A program made the position numbers and the translations under genes. This document shows, piece after piece, positions 52,115-60,204 of a DNA stretch of 64,000 nt (the stretch's first letter is position 1; every line of letters starts with the position of its first letter). Under the pieces are notes generated by a model. It saw only the letters and a program-made list of their open reading frames with translations. It had not been told where the DNA came from and searched no databases. This DNA comes from Polycladomyces zharkentensis (GTDB lineage Bacteria > Bacillota > Bacilli > Thermoactinomycetales > JIR-001). The stretch is taken from positions 62,001 through 126,000 of the forward strand of contig NZ_JAFHAP010000006.1 in the NCBI RefSeq assembly GCF_016938855.1, read 5' to 3'.

Positions 52115-54538
52115 ATGCTGGTATCTTATGAATGGCTGAATGAATATGTGGATCTGGAAGGGCTGTCACCGGAAGATGTCGCCCACGCTTTGACGCAGAG
52201 CGGTGTGGCCGTGGACGTGATTTACACACGGGACACGGGGATTCGCAATGTGGTCGTGGGGAAAGTGTTGGCGACCGAGTCCCATCCGCAGGCGGACCGG
52301 TTGAAAGTATGCCAAGTGGATGTCGGTAAGGATCAGCCGTTGACCATCGTTTGCGGCGCGGCCAACGTGGCTGAGGGACAACTGGTTCCCGTCGCTTTGG
52401 AAGGGGCGTCCCTGCCGGGCGGGGTCACCATCAAGCGGACCAAACTCCGCGGCGTGGAGTCGCAGGGGATGATTTGCTCCGCGCAGGAGTTGGGATTCCC
52501 GGAAAAAGTGTTGTCCAAACAACAGCGGGAGGGCATTATGGTATTGCCCGACGAGGCTGAAATCGGTACCGATGTGCGCACCGTGTTGGGCATGCACGAT
52601 CAGGTGTTGGAGCTGGACCTGACGCCCAACCGTTCCGACTGTCTCAGCATGATCGGCGTGGCTTATGAAGTGGCTGCCGTGTTGGATCGCGAAGTACGTC
52701 TGCCGGAGCCGGAAGCGCTGGAACCGACGGGGGACGGAATTGGCGTGGACATCACGGTGGAATCGGATGAAGATTGTCCGCTCTATGCCGCGCAGGTGGT
52801 CGATAACCTGAAAGTGGGTCCATCTCCGCAGTGGATGCAAAACCGGCTGATTTCCGCCGGGATTCGTCCGATCAACAATATTGTGGACATCACCAACTAT
52901 GTGATGATTGAGTACGGTCAACCCCTGCACGCATTTGACTTTGATAAACTGTCCAACGGCGGGCGCATCGTCGTACGTCGGGCACAGAACGGTGAGACGA
53001 TTGAAACGCTGGACGGCGTCACCCGGGCGTGCGACGAGGAGACATTGCTCATCACCGACGGCAGCCGTCCGATCGGCATTGCAGGGGTGATGGGAGGCGC
53101 CAACTCCGAGGTGTCCGAGGGAACGACGCGTGTCCTGCTGGAAGCAGCCTTTTTCTCCCCGCCTGTCATTCGACGGACCTCGCGCAAGTTGGGGCTGCGC
53201 TCGGAAGCGAGCACCCGCTTCGAAAAATCTGTCGATCCGGAACGCATCATTCCCGCTCTGCAACGTGCGGCGGAATTGCTCGTTCTTTACGCCGGCGGGC
53301 GGGTTGTATCCAAGGTGGCAACAGAGCGCGTCGGGGATGTCGACGAGCTGACCGTGAAGCTGCGTCATGATCGGTTGACGCACGTGTTGGGCGTGAAATT
53401 GAAAGAAAAGCAAGTGCTGGATATTTTCCGTCGGCTGCGTTTTCCGGTAGAGGTGACAGATGGTGTCTACCGTGTACAGGTGCCGACGCGTCGGCCGGAT
53501 ATTGCCATCGAAGTCGATCTGATCGAAGAAGTGGCTCGACTCTATGGATACGACAACATTCCAGCCACATTGCCGTGGGGACAGCAATCGCCCGGCGGGT
53601 TGACCCGCGAACAACAGCTTGTCCGTGTCATTCGTCACACCCTGCGGACGTTGGGCATGCATGAGGTGATCACCTACAGTTTGACTTCCCCCGGACTGGG
53701 AAGCGAAATCGCCTCGATCAACCAAGAGGGGCAACCGATTCGGGTAGCCATGCCGATGAGCGAAGAGCGGAGCGTATTGCGGACAAGCCTGGTACCGCAT
53801 CTGATCGAGACGGCCGAATACAACCTGAAACGGCAACAAGAACGCGTCGCCATCTTTGAAATCGGGAAAACCTACCATACAAACGAGAAGAAGTTGACCG
53901 ATTTGCCGGAAGAACGATGGGAATTGGCCGGTCTGCTTGCCGGAAAATCGCTGCCGACCAACTGGCGTCAACCCTCGTCGCCCAATGATTTTTATACGGC
54001 CAAGGGCGTGCTGGAAGCCCTGTTGAACCGTTTGGGCATCCACAATGTGGAATACCGTGCGGTCCAACCGGTCGGTTTTCATCCCGGACGCACCGCGGAA
54101 GTCGTGGTGGACGGTCAGGTCATCGGCATTTTGGGGCAACTGCATCCGCAAGTGGCCCAACAATACGATCTCGGCCCCACGATGGTGTGTCAGTTGGATC
54201 TGTCGGCTGTCTTTGCTGCGGCACAAACGGATGTCCATTTCGAAGCGCCGAGCCGTCATCCCGCAGTAACCCGCGATTTGGCGTTGGTTGTGGATCGGGA
54301 TCTTTTGGTTGGCAAAGTCGAGCAAGAGATTAAAAAAGCGGCGGGTGAATGGCTGGAATCGGTCACGTTGTTTGACGTGTTTACAGGAGAACAGATCGGG
54401 GAAGGAAAGAAAAGCGTAGCCTATTCATTGGTGTACCGTACGAAGGATCGTACGCTGACCGACGAAGAGGTCAACCGGGTACATCAGGCGGTGATCGATC
54501 ATCTTGCAGCGACATGTGGTGCGCAGTTGCGCCAGTAA
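52115..54538 (+). CDS. pheT: Phenylalanyl-tRNA synthetase beta subunit
   Basis: 807 residues, normal for Firmicutes. Domains in order: tRNA-binding OB fold (about 40-150), B3/4 editing domain (about 210-380), B5 (about 405-480), catalytic-like core, C-terminal ferredoxin-fold anticodon-binding domain (about 715-805: SRHPAVTRDLALVVDRDL). ATG with GAGGGAGGAG upstream, 15 bases after pheS; same T-box control. Confidence 0.97.
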   Translation: MLVSYEWLNEYVDLEGLSPEDVAHALTQSGVAVDVIYTRDTGIRNVVVGKVLATESHPQADRLKVCQVDVGKDQPLTIVCGAANVAEGQLVPVALEGASLPGGVTIKRTKLRGVESQGMICSAQELGFPEKVLSKQQREGIMVLPDEAEIGTDVRTVLGMHDQVLELDLTPNRSDCLSMIGVAYEVAAVLDREVRLPEPEALEPTGDGIGVDITVESDEDCPLYAAQVVDNLKVGPSPQWMQNRLISAGIRPINNIVDITNYVMIEYGQPLHAFDFDKLSNGGRIVVRRAQNGETIETLDGVTRACDEETLLITDGSRPIGIAGVMGGANSEVSEGTTRVLLEAAFFSPPVIRRTSRKLGLRSEASTRFEKSVDPERIIPALQRAAELLVLYAGGRVVSKVATERVGDVDELTVKLRHDRLTHVLGVKLKEKQVLDIFRRLRFPVEVTDGVYRVQVPTRRPDIAIEVDLIEEVARLYGYDNIPATLPWGQQSPGGLTREQQLVRVIRHTLRTLGMHEVITYSLTSPGLGSEIASINQEGQPIRVAMPMSEERSVLRTSLVPHLIETAEYNLKRQQERVAIFEIGKTYHTNEKKLTDLPEERWELAGLLAGKSLPTNWRQPSSPNDFYTAKGVLEALLNRLGIHNVEYRAVQPVGFHPGRTAEVVVDGQVIGILGQLHPQVAQQYDLGPTMVCQLDLSAVFAAAQTDVHFEAPSRHPAVTRDLALVVDRDLLVGKVEQEIKKAAGEWLESVTLFDVFTGEQIGEGKKSVAYSLVYRTKDRTLTDEEVNRVHQAVIDHLAATCGAQLRQ

Positions 54539-54575
54539 GGCTGTGTTCGCCAATTTCTTTTGGACGTAAGGGGAG

Positions 54576-54617
54576 GGTGTGCCTTTTCCCATATGCGAAA
54601 GGGGGAAAAGGCACACC
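54576..54617. other. Perfect 15-base inverted repeat
   Basis: GGTGTGCCTTTTCCC/GGGAAAAGGCACACC with a 12-base loop between pheT and zapA. No T-tract follows on either strand, so it is not a classical terminator; it could stabilise the pheT 3' end or be a processing site. Confidence 0.6.
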
Positions 54618-54750
54618 TGAATGAAAGCAACCGACACACCCGGTCATTTCAAATCGAATTCTCAGGAACAACAGGGAAAACGGACCCCTTGTGTCGAAAT
54701 GGATGTTGTCAGGCAGTCTCACCTTCACTTGGTGAAGGAGGTTGCAATCG

Positions 54751-55002
54751 ATGACCAAAAACAAATTGAGCGTGGAGATTTTTGGACAACAGTACAATAT
54801 CACCGGAAAAGCCAGTCCCAGCTACATGCGGGAAGTAGCCAACCATGTTGACGAAACGATGCGGATGATCTCGCAGGCCAATCCCCGGTTGGATACCACG
54901 CGTCTGGCGGTGCTTTCGGCCGTCAATATCGCGGATGCCTACATGAAACTGAAACGGGAACATGACGAGATCCTGCATCTGATCGAAGACGATCAACCGT
55001 GA
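54751..55002 (+). CDS. zapA: Cell-division protein ZapA
   Basis: FtsZ-bundling protein, 83 residues: an N-terminal ZapA strand region (LSVEIFGQQYNITGKASPSYMREVANHVDETMRMI) and a C-terminal coiled coil. ATG 54751 with GGAGG nine bases upstream. The ribosome site is partly inside the hairpin CCTTCAC-ttg-GTGAAGG (54722-54738), suggesting reduced or regulated initiation. rnhC, which precedes zapA in B. subtilis, is missing. Confidence 0.9.
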   Translation: MTKNKLSVEIFGQQYNITGKASPSYMREVANHVDETMRMISQANPRLDTTRLAVLSAVNIADAYMKLKREHDEILHLIEDDQP

Positions 55003-55009
55003 GGAGCGG

Positions 55010-55561
55010 ATGAGCATGCATATACTGGACGGGATCATCCTGCTCTTGTTTGTCGGGGGATTGTTGCGGGGATATCGGCGCGGCTTGATTATGCAGGCCG
55101 CGTCGTTGGCCGGTTTGATTTTGGCGTGGGTGGTGGCCTTTTACTTCACCGACGAAGTAACACCGGTTCTGCAGAAAAATGTCCCCTTGCCCGAATCGGT
55201 AACCGGAGACGGGTTGATGCGCCTGTTGCCGTTGGAACGCGCTCTGTATACGGTGATGGCGTTTCTGCTGTTGTTCTTCGGAACCAAACTGGTGATCTCG
55301 ATTTTGTCCAGGTTACTCAATCAGTTGGCCCAGCTACCCGTATTATCGGTATTGAACCGAATCGGCGGCTTGGTTTTGGGCGCTTTGCAAGCTGTTTTGC
55401 TGGTATGGATCATGGTTAACTTGCTGCATTTCCTGCCATGGGAGAAAGGACAAGAAGCCGTGCAACAATCCGGCATCGCCCAAAACCTGTTGGAAGTAAC
55501 CCCCCAATGGACAGCCGAGCTGAAACAGCTGCTGCATGACGCAATGCGGCAGAACTCATGA
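55010..55561 (+). CDS. CvpA-family membrane protein (YshB)
   Basis: 183-residue membrane protein with four helices, CvpA fold (LDGIILLLFVGGLLRGYRRGLIMQAASLAGLILAW ... LNRIGGLVLGALQAVLLVWIMVNLL). Homologues are tied to colicin V secretion or envelope/redox stress; role here unknown. Starts eight bases after zapA, with GAGGAGCGG upstream, so cotranscribed. Confidence 0.88.
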   Translation: MSMHILDGIILLLFVGGLLRGYRRGLIMQAASLAGLILAWVVAFYFTDEVTPVLQKNVPLPESVTGDGLMRLLPLERALYTVMAFLLLFFGTKLVISILSRLLNQLAQLPVLSVLNRIGGLVLGALQAVLLVWIMVNLLHFLPWEKGQEAVQQSGIAQNLLEVTPQWTAELKQLLHDAMRQNS

Positions 55562-55620
55562 GGGGCGTACCTGGTGGGAACGGACGAACAGCTACATGAC
55601 TGTGTTTCCGGAGCTCTGAT

Positions 55621-55653
55621 ATGCCTGACATGGTTGCTGTCAGGCATTTTTTT
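55621..55653 (+). terminator. Terminator of zapA-cvpA
   Basis: ATGCCTGACA/TGTCAGGCAT perfect arms followed by TTTTTTT. Confidence 0.93.
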
Positions 55654-56031
55654 AACTGCGCTGCCCATCTGGATGTGCCATTTAAGTGAAGGGAACTTCC
55701 ATGATAATGCCATTTTCCCATATATTTTCTGCAGTCATTTTGTTCATTCTACCGTTTTTCCTGATTCACAACGGGTTATATGATAGATTGGACGATGATC
55801 TGCAAATCCCTCAGTTGACTCATTTCGTTCAAGTCATCCTCATATTGTTTGTCAAGGTGGCGAAGTTGGACGGGGTCAGCCGGCTGCAAATTTTGTTCCA
55901 GGGGAGATGGCCATGTAAACGTCTTTTTCGCAAAAGTTGAAGGTGCCCGCTCATTCGCTTGGTTCTCCCAGAAGTTTCAACAGGGAATGCAATTTCATCT
56001 GAAATCGACATGGCATAAGGAGGATGAAACA
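55654..56031. other. Intergenic region before the DUF1861/GH130 pair
   Basis: About 380 bases, AT-richer than average. An 84-codon + frame (55686-55940) has a hydrophobic start (FSAVILFILPFFLI) but no good ribosome site or homology. The minus strand reads short broken frames. It probably holds the glycoside operon promoter; none was pinned down. Confidence 0.4.
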
Positions 56032-56991
56032 TTGCTTACCCTGAAAAAGAGCGGTGTCCAACCCTCTTCCGTGTTACTGGAGAAGTATGCGAAAAATGAA
56101 CAAAAACCGTTCAACCCAACCAAAATGAATTTCATCGGAGTCGGGGAAAAGGATGTGTACAATATTACGGCACCTTTTCAAGATGGCGAAGAAACCGTGA
56201 TCGCCGGCCGCGTGGAACCCCGTGACAGTGAGCATTCGGAAGTGATTTTCTTCGTTCGGCGCGGGGAGCAATGGATTCCCAAAGAAGACGCCCCGATCTT
56301 TTCGTTGCAGGACCCCTTTTTTACCCGCATCGGCGGGGAGTTGGTTTTCGGCGGTGTGGAGGTATTTCCGCATCCCGCCGATGAACGGGCGTTGAGTTGG
56401 CGCACGGTATTTTACAAGGGAGCCAACATTCATCGCCTGGAAAAGATGTTTACCGGCCCGGATGGCATGAAAGACCTTCGTCTGATCGAATTGCCGGATG
56501 GTTCCATCGGGGTGTTGACGCGACCCCAAGGGGAAAAAGGGGGAAGAGGAAAGATCGGTTTCGTGCGAATCCCTTCACTGGAACATTTGACGCTCGAAGT
56601 GATTCACGAAGCCCCCATCTTAGACCAATTCATGGAGGAAGAATGGGGCGGAGCAAACGAAGCCCATCTTCTGTCAAACGGGTTGATCGGGGTGCTGGGG
56701 CATATCGCCCGTATTGATGAAGAAGGAAAACGGCATTATTATCCAATGGTGTTTGCGCTTGATCCTATGACCGGTGAACATTCGGATATCCAGCTCATTG
56801 CGGCGCGTTCCGACTTTTTGGAAGGACCCGCCAAACGTCCGGATTTGTCCGATGTCGTATTTGGCGGCGGGTTGGTTCGCAAGAAGGATGGAACAGCAGA
56901 CCTGTATGCCGGTGTGGGTGATGCTGAAGCACAGCGAATCACCATGCGTGATCCATTCCTCGCATTTGAAAAAATAAGGTGGGGAAAATAG
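56032..56991 (+). CDS. DUF1861 family protein (putative five-bladed glycosidase-like)
   Basis: 319 residues of the DUF1861 family, related in fold to five-bladed glycoside hydrolases and phosphorylases; activity unknown. Motifs DVYNITAPFQDGEETVIAGRVEPRDSEHSEVIFFVR, FTRIGGELVFGGVEVFP, LDQFMEEEWGGANEAHLLSNGLIGVLGH. TTG at 56032 chosen: AAGGAGG lies eight bases upstream and the longer frame (to 55849) is not conserved. It directly abuts the GH130 gene, so the two are likely one functional unit. Confidence 0.8.
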   Translation: MLTLKKSGVQPSSVLLEKYAKNEQKPFNPTKMNFIGVGEKDVYNITAPFQDGEETVIAGRVEPRDSEHSEVIFFVRRGEQWIPKEDAPIFSLQDPFFTRIGGELVFGGVEVFPHPADERALSWRTVFYKGANIHRLEKMFTGPDGMKDLRLIELPDGSIGVLTRPQGEKGGRGKIGFVRIPSLEHLTLEVIHEAPILDQFMEEEWGGANEAHLLSNGLIGVLGHIARIDEEGKRHYYPMVFALDPMTGEHSDIQLIAARSDFLEGPAKRPDLSDVVFGGGLVRKKDGTADLYAGVGDAEAQRITMRDPFLAFEKIRWGK

Positions 56992-58056
56992 ATGGTCAAC
57001 GTGTACCGGTATGAAGAAAATCCATTGATTACCCCGGCAGATATCAACCCATATCATGATGGATTTGAAGTGATCGGCGCTTTCAATGCCGGAATTGCGA
57101 AATACAAGGATGAAATATTGATGCTGCTCCGCGTTGCTGAACGCCCGATCAGTCATGATCCCAAGATCGTGAAAGCGCCGGTTTGTCATCCGGATACGAA
57201 TGAATTGGAAATCATCGAATTTCACCGGGATGATGAGCGATATGATTTTTCGGACCCGCGAATGATTCGAAAGTCATCCAATCTCCAGGAAATTGAATAC
57301 TTGACTTCCCTGTCCTATATTCGCATCGCACGCAGTAAAGACGGACGGAACTTTACCATAGACGAAAAGCCGTTTCTTTATCCATCCAACAAACTGGAAT
57401 CATTCGGCATTGAAGATCCGCGCGTCACGCCAATCGGAGATACCTATTATATCTGTTTCACGGCCATGTCCCCGCTCGGCATTGGGGGGGCGATGGTATC
57501 GACCAAGGATTTTGTCACCATCCAACATCATGGCATGATTTTTCCCCCGGAAAACAAGGATATCGTGATTTTTCCGGAAAAAGTGAACGGAAAATACTAT
57601 GCACTCCATCGCCCCGGACTCAAAAGCATTGGAAAACCGGAAATCTGGATCGCGGAATCCGACAATTTGCTTCATTGGGGAAACCATCAACACCTGATCG
57701 GTCTGAGAGACGGGATGTGGGACAGCGGACGCATTGGCGGCGGTGCTGTCCCCATCAAAACGGAAAGGGGCTGGTTGGTGCTCTATCATGGCGCGACGCC
57801 GGAGAATCGATATTGTATGGGCGGGTTGCTTCTTGACCTCAACAATCCTGCCGTCGTGATAGCCCGTTCCGACCAACCGATTCTGGAACCGGAAACGGAT
57901 TATGAAAAGGAAGGGTTTTTTGGCAATGTCGTATTCTCGTGCGGGGCAATCGTGGAAGGCGACACGGTGAAAATGTATTACGGTGCCGCGGATACCTCGA
58001 TGGCCTGTGCGGAATTGAGCTTGGAAGAGATTCTGGACTCCCTGACATATGGTTGA
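56992..58056 (+). CDS. GH130-family glycoside phosphorylase/hydrolase
   Basis: Five-bladed propeller enzyme, 354 residues; the family phosphorolyses beta-mannosides. Conserved segments: NPLITPADI, GAFNAGIAKYKDEILMLLRVAER, GIEDPRVTPIGDTYYICFTAMSP (acidic catalytic Asp), ALHRPGLKSIGKPEIWIAES, WDSGRIGGGAVPIKTERGWLVLYHG and YYGAADTSMACAELS. ATG begins one base after the DUF1861 stop. No sugar transporter or mannose genes are adjacent. The pair replaces polX in the B. subtilis order cvpA-polX-mutS2. Confidence 0.9.
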   Translation: MVNVYRYEENPLITPADINPYHDGFEVIGAFNAGIAKYKDEILMLLRVAERPISHDPKIVKAPVCHPDTNELEIIEFHRDDERYDFSDPRMIRKSSNLQEIEYLTSLSYIRIARSKDGRNFTIDEKPFLYPSNKLESFGIEDPRVTPIGDTYYICFTAMSPLGIGGAMVSTKDFVTIQHHGMIFPPENKDIVIFPEKVNGKYYALHRPGLKSIGKPEIWIAESDNLLHWGNHQHLIGLRDGMWDSGRIGGGAVPIKTERGWLVLYHGATPENRYCMGGLLLDLNNPAVVIARSDQPILEPETDYEKEGFFGNVVFSCGAIVEGDTVKMYYGAADTSMACAELSLEEILDSLTYG

Positions 58057-58357
58057 AAATGACAGGATGGGCATCACGTCGATGAACACGGGCGTTGGGG
58101 CAACGGACGACGTGATTGTGACAGAGGACAAGGCGCCTTACACGGGTCTGAAGGCGGCGCGTCGTCGCGTCCGCGATGACGCTCTGATCCGGTGTGGGCG
58201 GGCGCTGCCCTGCATGAGTTCGACCGCTTCCCGGGAAGTCAACGTGCAGAACGTTGGATGAACGGACGGATTGGTTGCAGCGTATGGGGGAATAGAATCT
58301 CATTCACACGGCATAATAACAGGAGAATTCCAACCTGAAAGAGGGTTGAACCGTGTG
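58057..58357. other. Intergenic stretch with a short unassigned frame
   Basis: A 70-codon frame at 58049-58261 (TDDVIVTEDKAPYTGLKAARRRVRDDALIR...) overlaps the GH130 stop and has no clear ribosome site. I do not recognise it. No terminator hairpin stands out. Confidence 0.35.
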
Positions 58358-59200
58358 ATGAGGCGGAAATGGCTTCTCTGTTGTGCTTTGATGTTGACCT
58401 TCTCCGTGATGGGAGAAGCGCTTGTTTCCGTGGTCAATAGCGATGCCCCCCGGTTGTTGTTTTCCGTTGTTCCCAACGGCGGACACGCTGTTTCCGTGCA
58501 ATCGACGGCGAAAGCCAATGTGGAATCGCAGCACGTTGCCAAACGGGTTTCGCTGCCGGTTCCTCGTGCCAGAGTGTACAAGCCCGGCGACCGTGGAGGA
58601 TATGTGTGGGAATTGCAGAGAAGGCTCCGGTTTTTGGGTTTCTACACCGGCAAGATCAACGGGATTTACACATGGCGGACTTACCGGGCGGTTCGGTTGT
58701 TCCAGTATTCGTTCGGATTGCGGGTGACGGGCCTGACCGATGCCAAAACCCGGGCAAAATTGTGGAAAGCGACGAGAAGATGGCGACCGGGTGGTGTGAG
58801 GACGGTTCAGGCGAGACGTGTATACCGGAAAACGGCTAGGCAATTGTCCTGGAATGATATCAAACTGATGGCCCATGCCGTTCACGCCGAGGCGCGCGGG
58901 GAACCGTACATCGGAAAAGTGGCCGTCGCGGCGGTGATATTGAACCGTCTCAAAAGCGATCGTTTTCCCAATACGACCGCCGGCATCATTTTTCAACCCA
59001 TGGCGTTTGAGGCCGTGGCAGACGGACAAATTTGGATGCAACCGGACCGTGACTCATTCAAAGCGGTACGGGACGCGCTGAATGGGTGGGACCCCACCAA
59101 CGGAGCGTTGTTTTACTTCAATCCTGCCCGGGCCAAATCGAAATGGATCTGGAGCCGACCCCAGATCAAACGGATCGGGAAACATATTTTCACCAGATGA
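58358..59200 (+). CDS. Cell-wall hydrolase with peptidoglycan-binding domain (SleB-like)
   Basis: Exported spore-cortex-type lytic enzyme, about 281 residues. Signal peptide (LLCCALMLTFSVMGEALVS), PG_binding_1 domain (about 85-140: GGYVWELQRRLRFLGFYTGKINGIYTWRTYRAVRLFQ), Hydrolase_2 domain (about 170-280: DIKLMAHAVHAEARGEPYIGKVAVAAVILNRL ... GALFYFNPARAKS) with the Glu of HAEARGE. GTG 58355 or ATG 58358 are equally possible; AGAGGG lies upstream. Germination or mother-cell wall role inferred. Confidence 0.87.
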   Translation: MRRKWLLCCALMLTFSVMGEALVSVVNSDAPRLLFSVVPNGGHAVSVQSTAKANVESQHVAKRVSLPVPRARVYKPGDRGGYVWELQRRLRFLGFYTGKINGIYTWRTYRAVRLFQYSFGLRVTGLTDAKTRAKLWKATRRWRPGGVRTVQARRVYRKTARQLSWNDIKLMAHAVHAEARGEPYIGKVAVAAVILNRLKSDRFPNTTAGIIFQPMAFEAVADGQIWMQPDRDSFKAVRDALNGWDPTNGALFYFNPARAKSKWIWSRPQIKRIGKHIFTR

Positions 59201-59205
59201 AAACA

Positions 59206-59236
59206 GGGACCCACGTTTCAATGGGTCCCTTCAATC
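59206..59236. terminator. Terminator between convergent genes
   Basis: GGGACCC/GGGTCCC stem followed by TTCAATCTGCTTCTT. Confidence 0.7.
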
Positions 59237-59242
59237 TGCTTC

Positions 59243-59605
59243 TTACTTGGCCACAATCGTTCCTTTCATCTTACCGTGGCCCGTTCCGCAGGGAATATTG
59301 CAGAAGAATGGGTAGGTTCCCGGCTTGGCGCGGACCACGGCGGTTTGACCATCTTCCTGCAGGTTGACATCAAGACCGGGTGCTTCCAAGCTGTGTATGC
59401 CGTTTGCTACTTTCAATTTCAGGGTGACATCTTTATTGGCAGGAATCTCAATTTTGTTTGGTTGGAATTGAAAGTTGGAAGCGGAAATTTCAATCACTTG
59501 ACCAGAGGTTTTCCCGGCTTGCTGGGACTGATTGCCGCCGGCGCAACCGACCAACCCCAGCATCAGGGGCATGGCGATGGCCAGCGTGATCATTCCTTTC
59601 CTCAT
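59243..59605 (-). CDS. CuA-type cupredoxin lipoprotein
   Basis: 120-residue lipoprotein: signal peptide with lipobox LVGC (Cys21), short linker, one cupredoxin domain. Ligand set His71 (NGIHSLEAPGLD) and Cys102-x3-Cys106-x3-His110-x2-Met113 (FFCNIPCGTGHGKM) is the binuclear CuA signature of cytochrome c oxidase subunit II, without the subunit II membrane hairpin. ATG with GGAGGGAG upstream. No oxidase genes nearby. Could donate electrons to an oxidase or nitrous-oxide-type enzyme, or carry copper. Confidence 0.88.
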   Translation of the reverse strand: MRKGMITLAIAMPLMLGLVGCAGGNQSQQAGKTSGQVIEISASNFQFQPNKIEIPANKDVTLKLKVANGIHSLEAPGLDVNLQEDGQTAVVRAKPGTYPFFCNIPCGTGHGKMKGTIVAK

Positions 59606-59691
59606 CGTGGACTCCCTCCTCCATTTTCATGGTAACAAAAAGTTTGCGAAAGCGGGAGTGCATCCATGAACAGTCGATGAACAAAGAAAAA

Positions 59692-59710
59692 CCGCACATA
59701 GTGTGCGGTG
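59692..59710 (-). terminator. Terminator of the holin-like gene
   Basis: CCGCACA/TGTGCGG; minus strand continues GGTTTTTCTTTG. Confidence 0.75.
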
Positions 59711-59741
59711 AGAAGCGGGTGACATCCACCCTTCTTTCCGT

Positions 59742-60095
59742 TTATTTTTCCGGTTGGCTCGTGATACGCGCCTTGGTCGGCACGAACAGATCGATGATCC
59801 CGATCACAAGCGCGCCCAACAAGGCTCCCAGTAACGTGACACGCACGCCAGGTACGAAGAATTGCGTCATGTAGATCACGATCGCGCTGACGACGAACCC
59901 GACAACTCCCCTTGCATACGGAGACATGTCACGTCCGAACAGCGCTTCGATGATCCAGCCGATCACGGCGATTACCACGGCGGCGAGGAGTGCGCTCCAA
60001 AAACCTTGTACCTGAAAACCGGGGACCAGTGCTCCCACGATCATGAGCACGATGGCCGCCACAATAAATCGAATCAGATGACGCACGATGGTCAT
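59742..60095 (-). CDS. Phage-holin-4 family membrane protein (YvlD-like)
   Basis: 117-residue protein with four transmembrane helices (RFIVAAIVLMIVGALVPGF, ALLAAVVIAVIGWIIEALF, GVVGFVVSAIVIYMTQFFV, LLGALLGALVIGIIDLFV). Matches the YvlD group annotated as phage holin family, but these are chromosomal envelope-stress proteins rather than lysis genes; no phage context here. ATG with GGAGGG upstream. Confidence 0.82.
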   Translation of the reverse strand: MTIVRHLIRFIVAAIVLMIVGALVPGFQVQGFWSALLAAVVIAVIGWIIEALFGRDMSPYARGVVGFVVSAIVIYMTQFFVPGVRVTLLGALLGALVIGIIDLFVPTKARITSQPEK

Positions 60096-60154
60096 GATAC
60101 AAATTCCCTCCTTTTGCTCTTAGTGTGTCATTTATCCGTCAAGTTATTACATCA

Positions 60155-60163
60155 TGATATAAT
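60155..60163 (+). promoter_or_regulatory. mutS2 promoter (extended -10)
   Basis: TGATATAAT, a full extended -10 element, about 42 bases before the GTG start. The -35 region is weak. Confidence 0.6.
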
Positions 60164-60204
60164 ATGGTGGAAAAAACTCCTCGGAGGGAGAGGAGAGGAA
60201 ACAA

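Noticed and set aside
52166-54325. 719-codon minus-strand frame inside pheT
   Set aside because: Full overlap with pheT on the other strand; His/Gln/Arg-rich shadow composition.
55686-55940. 84-codon frame after the cvpA terminator
   Set aside because: Hydrophobic start is suggestive but no ribosome site or conserved motif; left as intergenic.
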